Assembly (NCBI GenBank): GCA_023212695.1
Contig: JALCCG010000001.1
Location: forward strand, 372,001 to 436,000
Direction of reading: 5' to 3'
DNA: 64,000 nucleotides
Source of the DNA: Sporisorium sorghi
Lineage: Eukaryota > Basidiomycota > Ustilaginomycetes > Ustilaginales > Ustilaginaceae
Shown: piece after piece, positions 16,054 through 28,100 of the stretch
Layout: each line of letters begins with the position of its first letter
How positions within the stretch are numbered: position 1 is the first letter of the stretch
The notes under the pieces: generated by a model
What the model was told of the DNA's origin: nothing
The model's input: the letters and a program-made list of their open reading frames with translations, nothing else
Database searches by the model: none
Made by a program: the position numbers and the translations under genes

Positions 16054-17340
16054 CTATAATAAACTGCCCGCGTAGGGGCGGTCGGCAGGAGAAATCCCTG
16101 CCAAGCTGCGCAGGCCGAACTCACCTTGCAGCCTTGCAAGCCGCCTCTGCTGCTCTTCGGCGGACGCGCCTTTGGTACGAAACACCGATTCCAGCATCAC
16201 CAGTGCTTGCCGTACATGTGCCTCCGCCACTTGCTCTCCTGTCTCCCGCAGCCGATCGACCAACTGCTGCACACCGCGGTAAGGAAAAGCGACGCCTTGT
16301 TCATATTCGGCTGCGTTCCAGTTGCGGTTGCGGACGCAAGTGGCGATAGCCAGACAACGATTAAGCAATTCAAGGGAATAAGTGTCCACTTGCAAACTTG
16401 CTTCAGCCAGGTATGCTTCATCCTCTTTGTCGTCAAAAGCGAATACGCGTTGTCCGTCTGTTGGAGCCAGCCGTTTCAATACATGGCCCGGACCCAGCTC
16501 CACGGCAGCGGCAATGCCAATGCTCTTCTGAAATGCAAGGACGGACGGCCAATTGACGGGGTCCGTCAATCCCCTTGCCAGCATACCCCCAATCTCCGCT
16601 GTATTCCCGTAAGGCAGACCCGTCAAGGAGGAAACGACGGGAAAAGCCATTTTTCCAAACGAGACGCAGCTCAGCACTTCGGCAAATTGTGCCGCCGCCG
16701 GCGCCATTAACGGACTATGGAAAGGCGCGCTTACCTGCAGCGGAATGACTTCGGCTCCATGGGTCAACAGTCTTTCGGAGGCTTCATGGACGGCCTCTTT
16801 GTGTCCCGAAATCACCGTTTGTGATTCTGAATTCATATTCGATACCACAACCATACGGCTTCCATCCGTGCAGCCTGCGCTGGTTTCCAGACATACATTG
16901 GCTACAACATCGGAACTCGGCCCATTCACGGCGGCCATCGCGCCGACATCTGCCGCGGCGGCCCTTTGCATCAACTCGCCGCGGCTGCGCACGAGCCGGA
17001 GCGCATCCGGAAACGTTATGGCTCCCGCACAGGTTAAAGCGGTAATCTCGCCCAGGCTGTGGCCGGCAGCCATCGCAGGCAGGTACCCCCATTCCCGGCT
17101 GTAGACGCGGTACATCGCCACGCCAAGCGCGAGAATGGCGGGCTGGGCATTGTCCGTCCGCGTCAGCTCCGTCAACGGTCCCTCATACATCAGGCTATCA
17201 AGACGCATGCCCAGCGCCTCATTCGCTTCCTGTATCGTTGCCTTGACAACCGCATACCGCTCGCTCAGCGCTCTTCCCATTCCGACGCGCTGCGATCCCT
17301 GACCTGGAAACCATATCGCATGTTTGTTCAGCATCTTCAT
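16054..17340 (-). CDS. Trans-acting ACP S-malonyltransferase with C-terminal extension
   Basis: This FabD-like acyltransferase starts with WFPGQGSQRVGMG, has the nucleophile motif AAGHSLGE (Ser about residue 95) and the SAPFHSPLM histidine region. It should load malonyl units onto the ACP of the KS-containing megasynthase, which has no AT domain. About 130 residues follow the usual end of a FabD protein, with helical Arg/Glu-rich sequence (LVDRLRETGEQVAEAHVRQAL) that I do not recognise. The start is uncertain: GAGGAG precedes ATGs at 17340 and 17334, and longer GTG/TTG readings exist. It sits between the thioesterase and the M20 gene. Confidence 0.9.
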   Translation of the reverse strand: MKMLNKHAIWFPGQGSQRVGMGRALSERYAVVKATIQEANEALGMRLDSLMYEGPLTELTRTDNAQPAILALGVAMYRVYSREWGYLPAMAAGHSLGEITALTCAGAITFPDALRLVRSRGELMQRAAAADVGAMAAVNGPSSDVVANVCLETSAGCTDGSRMVVVSNMNSESQTVISGHKEAVHEASERLLTHGAEVIPLQVSAPFHSPLMAPAAAQFAEVLSCVSFGKMAFPVVSSLTGLPYGNTAEIGGMLARGLTDPVNWPSVLAFQKSIGIAAAVELGPGHVLKRLAPTDGQRVFAFDDKEDEAYLAEASLQVDTYSLELLNRCLAIATCVRNRNWNAAEYEQGVAFPYRGVQQLVDRLRETGEQVAEAHVRQALVMLESVFRTKGASAEEQQRRLARLQGEFGLRSLAGISPADRPYAGSLL

Positions 17341-17354
17341 CACGCTCCTCAAGG

Positions 17355-18128
17355 TCAGATCGGGGCAAGCGCCTCGGTCAGAATTTTGTTTATCACCGCT
17401 ACAACATCTTGTTCCTGCTCATGCAGGAAAAAATGTCCGCCTTCAAACAGCATCAGCTCGCACCCTCCCGTCGCATAACGCCCCCATTCACCGAGCGGGC
17501 CTTTGACGCAGCCGTCATCCTTGCCGCTCAAGATGGTGAGCCGGAGCGGCAGCTGCGCCCGCATTCGATGCTCGTATTCACCGACAAGCCTGAAGTCGGC
17601 TCTTAAGATCGGCATAAACAGATCCAGCAGCTCCCGATGCCGGAACAGCTCGTCCGACATGCCGCCGAGTCGTTTCAATTCATCAAGAAACTCTTCTTCC
17701 GGAAGCATATGAATCCGGCGAGTCTCCACCTGCTCACAATGCGGCGCCCCTCTGCCGGAGAGGAAGACTGCCACAGGCAGCGGAAATCCTTCCTCCCGCA
17801 GCGCATGCAGCAGCTCATACCCGAGCAGGCAACCCATGCTGTGGCCGAATAGAGCATATGAATCGGAGCCAAGCGCCGTCTTCTGCACCAGCGGCAGCAA
17901 ATCCTGCACGGCCTCCGCCGTGTCCGCATAGAACGGCTCGCCCATGCGGCTTCCTCTGCCCGCCAGTTCGGCCGGTACCAGACGCACGTCAGGATGCAGC
18001 TGGTTCGTCCAGCGCTTGTACACTTGTGCGGAGCCACCAGCATATGGCAAACAAATTAATGATATCGCAATAACGCCCGCCTCCCGGGTAACATATTGAC
18101 GCAATCGGGCTCTACGCCCCGGCGACAA
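17355..18128 (-). CDS. Type II (editing) thioesterase
   Basis: This alpha/beta hydrolase of the GrsT/SrfAD type has LICLPYAGGSAQVYKRW near its start, nucleophile FGHSMGC, an Asp in LSGKDDGCV and a His in FEGGHFFLHEQ. Such enzymes remove misprimed acyl groups from carrier proteins and are not normally the release enzyme. The true start is unclear. The open frame begins at a TTG (18128) overlapping the upstream gene by 17 bases, another TTG lies at 18104, and GGGAGG is eight bases before an ATT that gives the usual family N-terminus. The gene overlaps its upstream neighbour, consistent with translational coupling. Confidence 0.9.
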   Translation of the reverse strand: MSPGRRARLRQYVTREAGVIAISLICLPYAGGSAQVYKRWTNQLHPDVRLVPAELAGRGSRMGEPFYADTAEAVQDLLPLVQKTALGSDSYALFGHSMGCLLGYELLHALREEGFPLPVAVFLSGRGAPHCEQVETRRIHMLPEEEFLDELKRLGGMSDELFRHRELLDLFMPILRADFRLVGEYEHRMRAQLPLRLTILSGKDDGCVKGPLGEWGRYATGGCELMLFEGGHFFLHEQEQDVVAVINKILTEALAPI

Positions 18129-19083
18129 GCGCTGTCCAGAACGCTTTTTCCTTCACGAACAATTCATCCGCGAGCGCCAGCTCTCTGCCCCGTTCAAAGT
18201 CTCCTGTCACAAAACGGTCCTTCACCAGATCCCATCCGTCCCTCACTGCGCCAAGCTGACCGGACAGCGACTCAAACAGAGCTTCGCCGATGAGGTTCTT
18301 CTCCCGCATGGAGCGGAGCAGCGACATATTGGCGACATGCCGGTTGCAAATGATGTTGACGCCGACAAGGCCATAGGTCAAATGAGCTTGCTTCTTCTCC
18401 GGTTCGAAATCTACATTCCACATGCCCTCTATGGAGAACTTGCCAAGCTCTCTCGCCAGCCGCTCCGCATTTTCCACCACTTCAGCCAGCCTCAACTCAT
18501 AGGGCTGAACCTTTTCATGCAGGTTGTATACGTAGAAGGCAGGCCCCAAATAGTCCGGATTCACGTTGTATTCCGAGTTGCCGTACGCCTTGAGCAGCCT
18601 TTCCTCCGGCACCTCGTGCTCCTCGTAGCCCGCAAGCGTATCGTCAATGACGTATAAGATGCCGCGCTCCTTGTCGTATCCGTTAAACAGCGAATAATGA
18701 TACCAATGGAATGTTTTCCAGGCCATACTGCCCGGCAGCCAGTCATACAGATCGACGTTTACGCTCAAGTTGCGTCCGCCCGCAAGCATCGCCCTGATTT
18801 CTTCCAGCACCGTTTCCTTGCTGCGGAAATGACCAGGCTCGATATAGCGGAACACCTGCGATAGCGGAAATCTGACCGGATCGTCCATATAATACAGTGT
18901 GTCAATGGTGGGGTAGCGGAAATCCTTGTCCGTTGCGGCCTCCCAAGGATAGTAACGGTAAATATTCAAATACGCCGCATCCCTATAGCTGGGCTCCACC
19001 GACACCGCAATAGAGAACGCCTGGTTCAGCATGCAGTTCATCCAAAACTCGTTAAACGGTTTCCTTTTCATGGACAGCTTCAT
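18112..19083 (-). CDS. BtrH-like (papain-fold) putative acyltransferase
   Basis: This 323-residue soluble protein resembles the butirosin BtrH N-terminal family and related cysteine-peptidase-like domains: an early NCMLNQAFSIAV (Cys17), a HWYHYSLFNGYD block (His126/His129) and VIDD (Asp147/148), which could form a Cys-His-Asp triad. BtrH itself transfers an acyl chain from a carrier protein to an amine acceptor. In this operon it follows, by 33 bases, a megasynthase that ends in a condensation domain with no thioesterase, so product release or acyl transfer is an attractive role, but that is inference. AAGGAGG lies nine bases before the ATG. Family assignment is by pattern only and moderately certain. 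Confidence 0.6.
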   Translation of the reverse strand: MKLSMKRKPFNEFWMNCMLNQAFSIAVSVEPSYRDAAYLNIYRYYPWEAATDKDFRYPTIDTLYYMDDPVRFPLSQVFRYIEPGHFRSKETVLEEIRAMLAGGRNLSVNVDLYDWLPGSMAWKTFHWYHYSLFNGYDKERGILYVIDDTLAGYEEHEVPEERLLKAYGNSEYNVNPDYLGPAFYVYNLHEKVQPYELRLAEVVENAERLARELGKFSIEGMWNVDFEPEKKQAHLTYGLVGVNIICNRHVANMSLLRSMREKNLIGEALFESLSGQLGAVRDGWDLVKDRFVTGDFERGRELALADELFVKEKAFWTALVAGA

Positions 19084-19116
19084 CGTTCGCCGCCTCCTTA
19101 GGCTTAGAATGTTGGT

Positions 19117-22100
19117 TCATACAAGCTTGCTTGCTGCAAGCACGGCATTGATTCTATTCTGTGCTCCGTCTTCTACCAGCGCGCGTAGGATCACCGCATA
19201 ATCATGCGACAGCGCCCGGACGGTCTCCTCCCGGAAAAGACTTGTCGCATATTCCAGCGCAAAATCGATCCTGCGGTCCTGCTCCAGCGCCTCAAGCGTT
19301 AGATCAAATTTACTTACGCCCGGATCGAACTCCTTAGGGTCGAATTCAATGCCGCCCGAACGGTAAGCGACGCGATCGATATTTTGTAGAATAAACATCG
19401 TATCAAACAGTGGATTGCGGCTGCGATCCTGATCGATTCCCAGCTTTTGCACCAAATCCTCGAACGGATAATTCTGGTGCTCCAGCGCCCGCAGCACATC
19501 CTCGTGCAGCTCAGACAAATAGTCGCCCACGGTCCGGTACGATTCCGGAAAGCTGCGAATCGCGACCGTATTGACAAACATCCCGATCAACCCTTCCAGT
19601 CCCGCATGATTGCGGCCCGCTACCGGCGTGCCGATAATGATATCCTCCGCACCGCTCCATTTGCTAAGCAGCATCGCATAAGCTCCGAGCAGCACGGTAT
19701 ACAACGTCGTGCCCCGCTCACGTGCAAATGCCTTGATCTGAAGTGTCAGCTCTTCATCCAGTCTGAAGTTGATCAGACCGCCCTCGAAGCTTTGCAGTTG
19801 CGGCCTTGGCAAGGCCGACTTGAGCTCAAGCGTCGGCAGCTCCCCTTCGAACGCCTCCAGCCAGTAGCGCTCATGCCCCATATAGGCTTCGCTGCCGATC
19901 TGTTCTTCTTGCCATACCGTGTAATCCCGGTACTGGATATCCAGCTCCGGAAGCTCGCCGCCGCCGTACAACGTGGTCAGTTCCTGCAGCAGGACGCTGA
20001 CGGAGACGCCGTCAGTAATAATATGATGAAAGTCCAGCAGCAGCAGATGGCGTTCCTCGCCAAGCGGGATTAATCCTGCCCGGAACAGCGGAAGATTGCC
20101 GAGATCAAACGGACGGATAAAGCGCTCCATCAGTGTGCTGATGCCGCCGAACAATCCTTCCTCTCCGCCTTCCCCTAGCAGCTTGACCGCAGCCATTCTC
20201 AGCCTGGCGCCCCGCTCCAGCGTAAATACCGGCTCTGCATGTATACGTTGACGGAACTCGTCCTCCTCGTGATGAAATGTCGTTCTGAGCGATTCATGGC
20301 GGCTTATCATCGCAAGGAAAGCTTCCTCCAGCCGCTCCACATCGAGCTTGCCCTGCATATGCACGGCGAACGGCACATGGTACATCATTGCCTCGCCCGA
20401 GATCAGCCCCATCATAAATTGGCGGCGCTGCGCTCTTGACATCGGATAGTGCTCGAGCTCCGGCTGCTTCGGAATGCGCGCGGTAGCCGCGGTTTCACTA
20501 GTATCCAGATGGGCCGCTAAACCTTCAAGCGTAGGATTCATAAAAATCTCGCGCAGCGGCATTTGAATGCTAAAGCGTTCCGCAATGCGGCTGACCATGC
20601 CTGCGGCCTTCAGGGAATGACCGCCAAGCTCAAAAAAGCTGTCCTTGGCGCTGATGACATCCGTACCAAGCAGATCCTTCCAAATCTCCGCCAGCTTGCG
20701 CTCGGTATCCGTTGAAAGCGGAACGAGCTCTCGTGTGTTCGCATCGGACGGTTCCGGCTTCGGGAGCGCCCTTCTGTCGATTTTGCCCGTTGGCGTAAGC
20801 GGAATGTCATCCAGAACGACCATGAAGGGCGGAAGCATATAGGAGGGCAGCTTATCACGGAGATATTCACGCAGCTGCGCGGGCAACCTACCGGATGGCG
20901 CCTCGCCGCCTTGCTCCGTATCCGTTGCTACGGCGTTCTGCAGGACAACATACGCACAAAGCGCATATTCCCCATCCTCTTCCTGAAAAGCGGTGACAAC
21001 CGTTTCCTTCACCTGCTCATGGCGAAGCAGTTGCTGCTCGATTTCACCGATTTCAATCCGGTGACCCCTGATTTTCACCTGGAAATCGCGGCGCCCCCCA
21101 TAGACAAACTCCCCATTTTCAAGTCTGCGTCCAAGATCACCCGTGCGATACATGCGTTCGCCCGGCACATACGGATTCGGCACAAAAGCGACATCCCATT
21201 CGGGATGGCTGAGATACCCACGCCCGACGCCCGGTCCGCCAATGCAAATTTCGCCCGTCACACCGGTCGGCTGCAGCTTCATTCCTTCGTCAAGCACCAT
21301 CATGAGAGAACCTTCAATCGGTGTCCCGATCGATATGTCCTCGCCTTCAGTCACTTCACGGATGGAGGTCCACACCGTCGTCTCCGTCGGACCGTACAAA
21401 TTAAACAATCTGGCTCCGGTAGCTGCGCGCAGCCTGCCGAGCACATCAAGCCTCAGCGGCTCCGCCCCGATCATCAATATGCGCAGCTTGTGCAAGCCGT
21501 CCGTTTCGCCTCGCTGATCCATCCACCACTTGAAGCGCGAAGGCGTAATTTGCAGCACATCGACGCCGTGCTTGTCGATCAGACCTTGCAGTAAGGCGGC
21601 GTCGCTCCGTTCCTCTTCGTTTGCCAATACAATCCGCATACCCAGCGTAAGCGGCAGCAGATTTTCAACGACAAAAATATCAAAGGAGACCGATGCCATC
21701 GCCAGGATGCGCTGGCTCTTCTCAAACGGAATCCGCTCTCGGAAGCCGCTGATGAAATGAGCCAGCCCGCGATGCTCGATCATCACACCTTTGGGGCGCC
21801 CGGTCGAGCCCGACGTATACAGCACATACGCCAAATGGTCCGGCTTATGGATACATTCCGGATTGCCTCTGTCCGCCGCATACAGCTCCGGATCGTCCAG
21901 ATACATCTCGGCAGCGGCTCTCGTTGCGAATCCCGCATATGTTTTTTCCGTCAGCAGAAGCGCTTCGCCGCAATCCTCAAGCATCCAGTCAATCCTTTCT
22001 TTCGGGTATGCGGGATCAATGGCGACATAGGCGCCTCCGGCTTTCAGAACACCCAGAATACCGACAAGCAGCAGCGGGCTGCGGGACGCCATTAGAGCGA

Positions 22101-25100
22101 CCATGCTTTCAGGCCCCACACCCTTCGCCCGCAAGGAATGGGCAAGCCGATTCGCGCGTTCGTTCAGTTCGGCGTACGTCACCATCTCCGCGCCGAATTG
22201 AATCGCCGCCGCATCCGGCGTGCGCGCCGCCTGGCACTCCACTTCCTGCACGAACCCCGTCCATTCCGCCGTTGCTTGCGCGGAAACCGCACCTGGGCCT
22301 ACTTGCCGCTCTGTCATGTCCTTGTCTGCTCGAGTTTCCATCCTGCCATTGCCCCCCTCTTTACTTGCGGCCTGTACCGGTATGCTTCCTCCACCCAATA
22401 TAGCCAACAATTGCTTCCGCTCGCTCTCACTCATCAGCTCAAGCTCGCCAACCGTGCGACCCTGCGATCTGCACATCTCCTGCACGAGTACGGCATAGCT
22501 TTCCGCCATGCGTCGCGCCGTTTCCTCATGAAATAAATCCGTTGCATATTCCAGCTGCAGCTCGATTTCCGCTTCCCGCTCCACCGCTTCCAGCGTCAGG
22601 TCAAACTTGCTTGTCCCCGACTCGAACGGTATTTCGTCAAAGACGAGCCCGCCTGCTTCCATCACTGGCCGGTTCATATTTTGCAAGACAAACATGGCGT
22701 CAAACAAAGGATTGCGGCTTCTGTCCGCATCAATCTTCAACCCTTCGACCAGCTCCTCGAAAGGATACATTTGGCGCGAAAGCGCCTCAACGACATGGTT
22801 ATGCAGCTCTGCTATATAAGCTCTTACCGTCTTGAGTCTTTCCGGCCTTGTCCGCAGCGCCAGCGTGTTGACGAACATGCCGATCATGCCATGCGTATCG
22901 GCATGCTCCCTGCCGGCGGAGGGGGTGCCCACAATCACTTCGGTCTGACCGCTGTATTTGGCCAGCATCGCGGCAAAAGCACCCAGCAGCACCGTATACA
23001 GCGTCGTCTTTTCTTCCCGCGCGAGCTTTCGCGCCGCCGCGGTTGTCACTGCGTCCAGCCGGAACGAATGGCGGCGGCCTTTATAGCTCGGCAGAGACGG
23101 CCGCGGTCGATCCGTTGGCAGCTCCAGCACAGGAAGCTTGCCTTCGAAGATTTCCATCCAGTACCTCTCATGCTCCGCATAAGCGGTATCGGCAAATCCG
23201 GCCTCCTGCCACACCGCATAATCGCTGTATTGTACGCGCTGCTCTGGCAGCGCTTGTCCGGCATACAGCCGCGACAGCTCATTCACCAGCAAACCGGAGG
23301 ATACACCATCCGTAATCATGTGATGAATATCCAGCAGCAGCAGATGCTCTTCCTCGTTCAACCGGAGCAGCCCTGCCCGCAGCAGCGGCAGCTTGTCCAG
23401 ATGAAACGGGCGCTGGAAGACTTCCATCAGACGCGTCACCTCAGCAAAGTCTGACGGCGCTCCCCGAAGGAACTCGTCCCTGGTGATCGCTGCGGGGTCA
23501 AGCGTCTCCAGCTTAAAGTCATACGGCGGATGAACCATTTGCCTGAACTCGTCCTTTGTCATATGAAAGGTTGTCCGCAAACTTTCGTGGCGACCGATCA
23601 GCGCCGTAAACGCGTCTTCCAGCCGCGCCGCATCCAGCCTGCCCTGCAAGCGGAGCGCGAACGGCACATGATACATGGTGGCGTCACCGCCCAGCATCTG
23701 CATCATATATTGGCGGCGCTGAGCGCGCGACATCGGATACCACTCCCGCCGCTCCGCCTTCGGGATCGGCTCGACCACCGCAGCGGCATCGACCCGCTCC
23801 TTCAGCCAGGTGGCCATTTCCGCAATGGAGGTAAGTTCGAATATCAGGCTGAGTGGAACATGGGCTCCCGTCGCCTGCTCCAGCTTGCCCGCCAGTACCG
23901 CAGCCCTCAAGGAGTGGCCGCCAAGCTCGAAAAAGTCGTCGTGAATACCGATTGGCCCAGCCGTATCGCCCAGCACTTCCTTCCAAATGGCGGCAACGCG
24001 CTCTTCCATCCCGTCTCGCGGCAGCTCTGCCTCTCTCCGTTCCCAAGGCCCGAATTCCGGCTCCGGCAAGGCGCGCCGGTCCACTTTCCCATTCGGCGTC
24101 AGCGGTATTGCATCAATTGCCGCGATATAGGCCGGAATCATCGCCTCCGGCAGCTTGTCTTTCAGCCGTCTTCGCCATTCCCGCGAAGGGAGTTTGTCCG
24201 AAGCGACCACATACGCGCACAGCTCCTTGTTGCCGCTTGCCTGCTCGCGGACGATCACAACCGCATCCTCCACCTCGGGAAAGGAAATCAATTGCGAACG
24301 AACCTCATTCATTTCAATCCGCACACCTCTGATTTTCACCTGTTGGTCGGCCCGGTCCACATACATCACGTTGCCGTCCGGCAGCCACTTCGCGATATCG
24401 CCGGTGCGATACATGTAGCGGCTCTCACGGTACGGATGGGGCAAAAAGCGCTCTGCTGTCATGTCCGGCTTGTTCACATAACCGTCGGAAAGACCGCTGC
24501 CGGCAATATACAGCTCCCCGGCTGCATTAATCGGAGCAAGCTGGCCGCCATAACCGAATATATAAATTTCCACATTGTGCATCGGGCCGCCAATCGGTAC
24601 ATAGCCGCCGCGATAAGCGCCCGGCTTGTACGCGTACATATTAGAGCAAACCGTCGCCTCCGTCGGTCCGTAGCCGTTCATAATCCGAATCTTTGGATTC
24701 AGCTTCGTATACAGCTCCAGCGTTTCGTCTTGAATCGGCTCAACCCCAACGAGCATTTTGTCCAGCGTAATCGCGGCAGCCGATTGCTCCAGCAGCCGCG
24801 CAACCTCCTTCAGCAAAGACGGAGGCAAATAAGCGAATGTAATGCGCTCACCCACAATCACCTCGGCAATTCGCCGCGGGTCAAGCAGTGTCGGCTCCGG
24901 GTAGAGCACCGTGCAAGCCCCGAACATCAGCGGCATAAACAGCTCCGCCACGCTGACGTCAAACGAAATATTGGTCAGGCTGAGACATCTGTCACTCTCA
25001 CCGTATTGTCCGTCGAAAAACCTCCTGAGCGAATGTCCGAAATTGTAAAAGCTACGGTGCGGCACCATGACGCCCTTCGGCTGACCCGTAGAACCGGAAG

Positions 25101-28100
25101 TATAAATGACATACATCAGATCGGCGGCGTCTCGCGGCCATGCGGTGGCAGCTTCGTCTCCGCCGGAGAACAGCGCCTCATCCGCCATGTCCAGCACCTG
25201 CAAGGAGGCTGGCACACTGCTCGCGGCTACGGAATGCGCGCTGTCCGCGAAGACCAGCTCCGCACCGCTGTCCTCCAGCATATAGCGGATGCGTTCTCCG
25301 GGATAATGCGGATCCACAGGCATATATGCGCCTCCGACTTTCATAACCGCGAGCATAGCGGTCAGCATGGGGATGGAGCGCTCCGCCATGACGCCGACTA
25401 CGCTGCCGCGTCCTACACCTTTGGCGCGCAAGGTTTGCGCCAGCGCATCGGTACGGCGATCCAGCTCCTGATAAGTCATGGATTCACCGCCGCAAGATAC
25501 GGCTGGCAAATCAGGAACGGCCAACGCCTGCTCCTTGAAGCAATCATGCAGACAGCGCGGCGGCGGAAAGTCAGCTTCGCGTCTCCCCATTGCCAGCATA
25601 TGCAGACGCTCCGACTCCGTCAGCATCTCCGCTTCGCCGAGCGCGGCGCCCGGACGGAGCGTCACGCTGCGCAGCAGCTGCACATAATGCCGCATGAACC
25701 GCTCGGCTGTCGCGCGGTGAAACAAATCAGTATTATATTCCACGACAAGCCGCAATTCCGCTCCATGCTCCACAGCCTGAATCATCAAATCATATTTGGC
25801 CGTGCCATGCTCAAAGCGCTGGTGGCGATACGACAATCCCGCTGATGAAGAATTTGGAATACCCAGATTTTGCATGATAAACATCGTGTCAAACAGTGGA
25901 CTCCGGCTAGCGTCCCTTCTGTCCATCCATTGCGCAATTTCCTCGAAGGGATAATCAGCGTGGGCGTAAGCCCCGGTTGCCATCTCTTTCACTTCGGACA
26001 AAAAGGCACTGAACGGCTTGTCCGCGCGCGGATAGGCGCGCAGCGGCAGCGTGCCTGTGAACATGCCCGCGACCGCTTCCAGTTCGCGCCTTGTCCGTCC
26101 CGCAATCGGCGTGCCGACGACAATGTCCTCGGCCCCCGTATAGTGGGCGAGGAAACTGTAATACGCAGATAGCAGCACCATGAACGGAGTCGCGCCCGAT
26201 TCGGCCGCGAGGCTGCGCACAGCCGCCATCAATTCGGCCTCGACGTAAACGTCAAACGTTTCGCCACGATTGCCTTTGACAGGGGGTCGCGGGGCATCGG
26301 TCGGAAGCGCAAGCGTCGGCCAGTCTCCCCGGCATTGCTCGCGCCAATACCGTTCGGCGCTTCCGGAGAGCGGTCTGCTCTCCTGCCATACCGCATAATC
26401 CTTGTATTGCAGCGGCAGTGGCGGCAACGAACCGCCCTGATATAGAGTCATCAGGTCGGACAAAAGAATACCCGCCGACATGCCGTCGGATGCAATATGA
26501 TGCATATCAATAAAAAGCACATGGCGCTCCGGTCCCAGCGTCAGCAAGGCTGCGCGAAGCAGTGGAGCCTTATCGAGCCTGAATGGCAAGAACATGCTTT
26601 GCAGCACGCCGTCTGCTTCCGTTTCATCGGCCTCCTTGCGGACCAGGTGAAAAGGTATGGCGGCATGAACACGCTGCCTGATTTCGCCGTCGATGACGTG
26701 GAAGCTGGTGCGAAGCGTCTCGTGACGCTCCACGATAGCTTGCAAGGCGGCCTCCAGTCGATCTGCATCAATGTCCCCGTCCAAGTGCAATAGTTCCGGC
26801 AAATTGTAGCTGCGATCTTCGGGCAACGCCTGCTGCTGCAAATACATGCGTTTCTGCGGGGATGACACCGGATAATGCTCTTGCGGTGCCGCCTTTGGAA
26901 TCGGCTCCAGTCTATGTCCGGACAAAGAGTCGGAGGCTTGGCCGGTCAACAGCCTGCCATGCCCGTCTGCTCCTGCCAGGCCAAAGCTAATGGACACTGC
27001 TTGTCCGTCATGCTCGCCGTTCGCCTCGAGTCTGCTGTTTTGAGCGGCTTTCGTTTGCTCAACGTTGTTTCGATTGTTCGTTCTTTGCGCTGTCGTTACG
27101 CCGTTCTCCCTGAGCCGCTGCTCGATCAGGACCGTTAACGAAGGCAGATCCGCATGCCCTAACAAATCCGCCACCTGAATGTGAATGCCCGCAAGCTCGC
27201 TGAGCTGATTTACAATTTTGAGCCCAATAATAGAATCTCCGCCCAGTTCATAAAAATCGGCATTCGCAGGCAGCTCGTCATAACCGAGCAGAGCACCCCA
27301 GACATCTGCGACATGCTGCTCCCATTCCAGACCGGAACGCTCCCCGGTTAACGCAACGCCGCGGCGGCGCTGACTCTTCATCCCGCCGCTCCGCCGAAGC
27401 GCGGCTTGCCATCTGTCAAACGTCTCGTTCATTTCTTGCCCAAGCTCCTCGGGAATATCTCCACCGATCGAATATCCGCTCCAGTGCGCAAATGGTTTGT
27501 GAAGCGTCGCTCCGGCGCGCGCCTCCTGCACCCAACAACGGGGAGAATCGAAAGGATACGTCGGAAGCGGCAGCCGATGGCGGCGCTGTCCTAGGTAGAA
27601 CGCCTTCCAGTCGATCTCGTATCCGCCCACGTAACGTTGGCCCATCTCCAGCGCTTCTATTTCCCGTTCGTCTGGAACGGGTTGCTGCCGCATATTCCCG
27701 GCTGCTGCCGTATTGACCGTCCCAAAACGAACGTTCGGTAGCGCAAGGCCGGCCAAGCCGCTTTTGGCTGCTGCATGCAAGGTCTCGGCAAGCTCTTCCC
27801 AATGGCTTGCCACAATCGCCAGCCGATACCGATGGGCTCCCCGGCCGACGGCCAAGGTGTAGCAAAGATCGGCCAGGCTGCCGCTCTCATCGCTGCGATG
27901 CTGCGCAGCCCAGTCCCGCATGAGCAGCACGAGCCGCTCCAGTGCCGTCAAACTGTGCGCGGACAAGCAGAAGAGCTCCGCTCTGTCCGAGCGGCCCGAA
28001 GGTATTCCGGCTGGGGCCTCCTCCAGCACAACATGGCAGTTGGTCCCGCTCATGCCAAACGCGCTTACTCCGCATCTTCTTGCTTCGCCGTCCGTCTCCC

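Noticed and set aside
23530..25845. A 771-codon plus-strand open frame opposite the second megasynthase gene.
   Set aside because: It is an antisense shadow of G+C-rich coding DNA: His/Arg/Gln-rich, no family resemblance, and the opposite strand encodes continuous NRPS domains.
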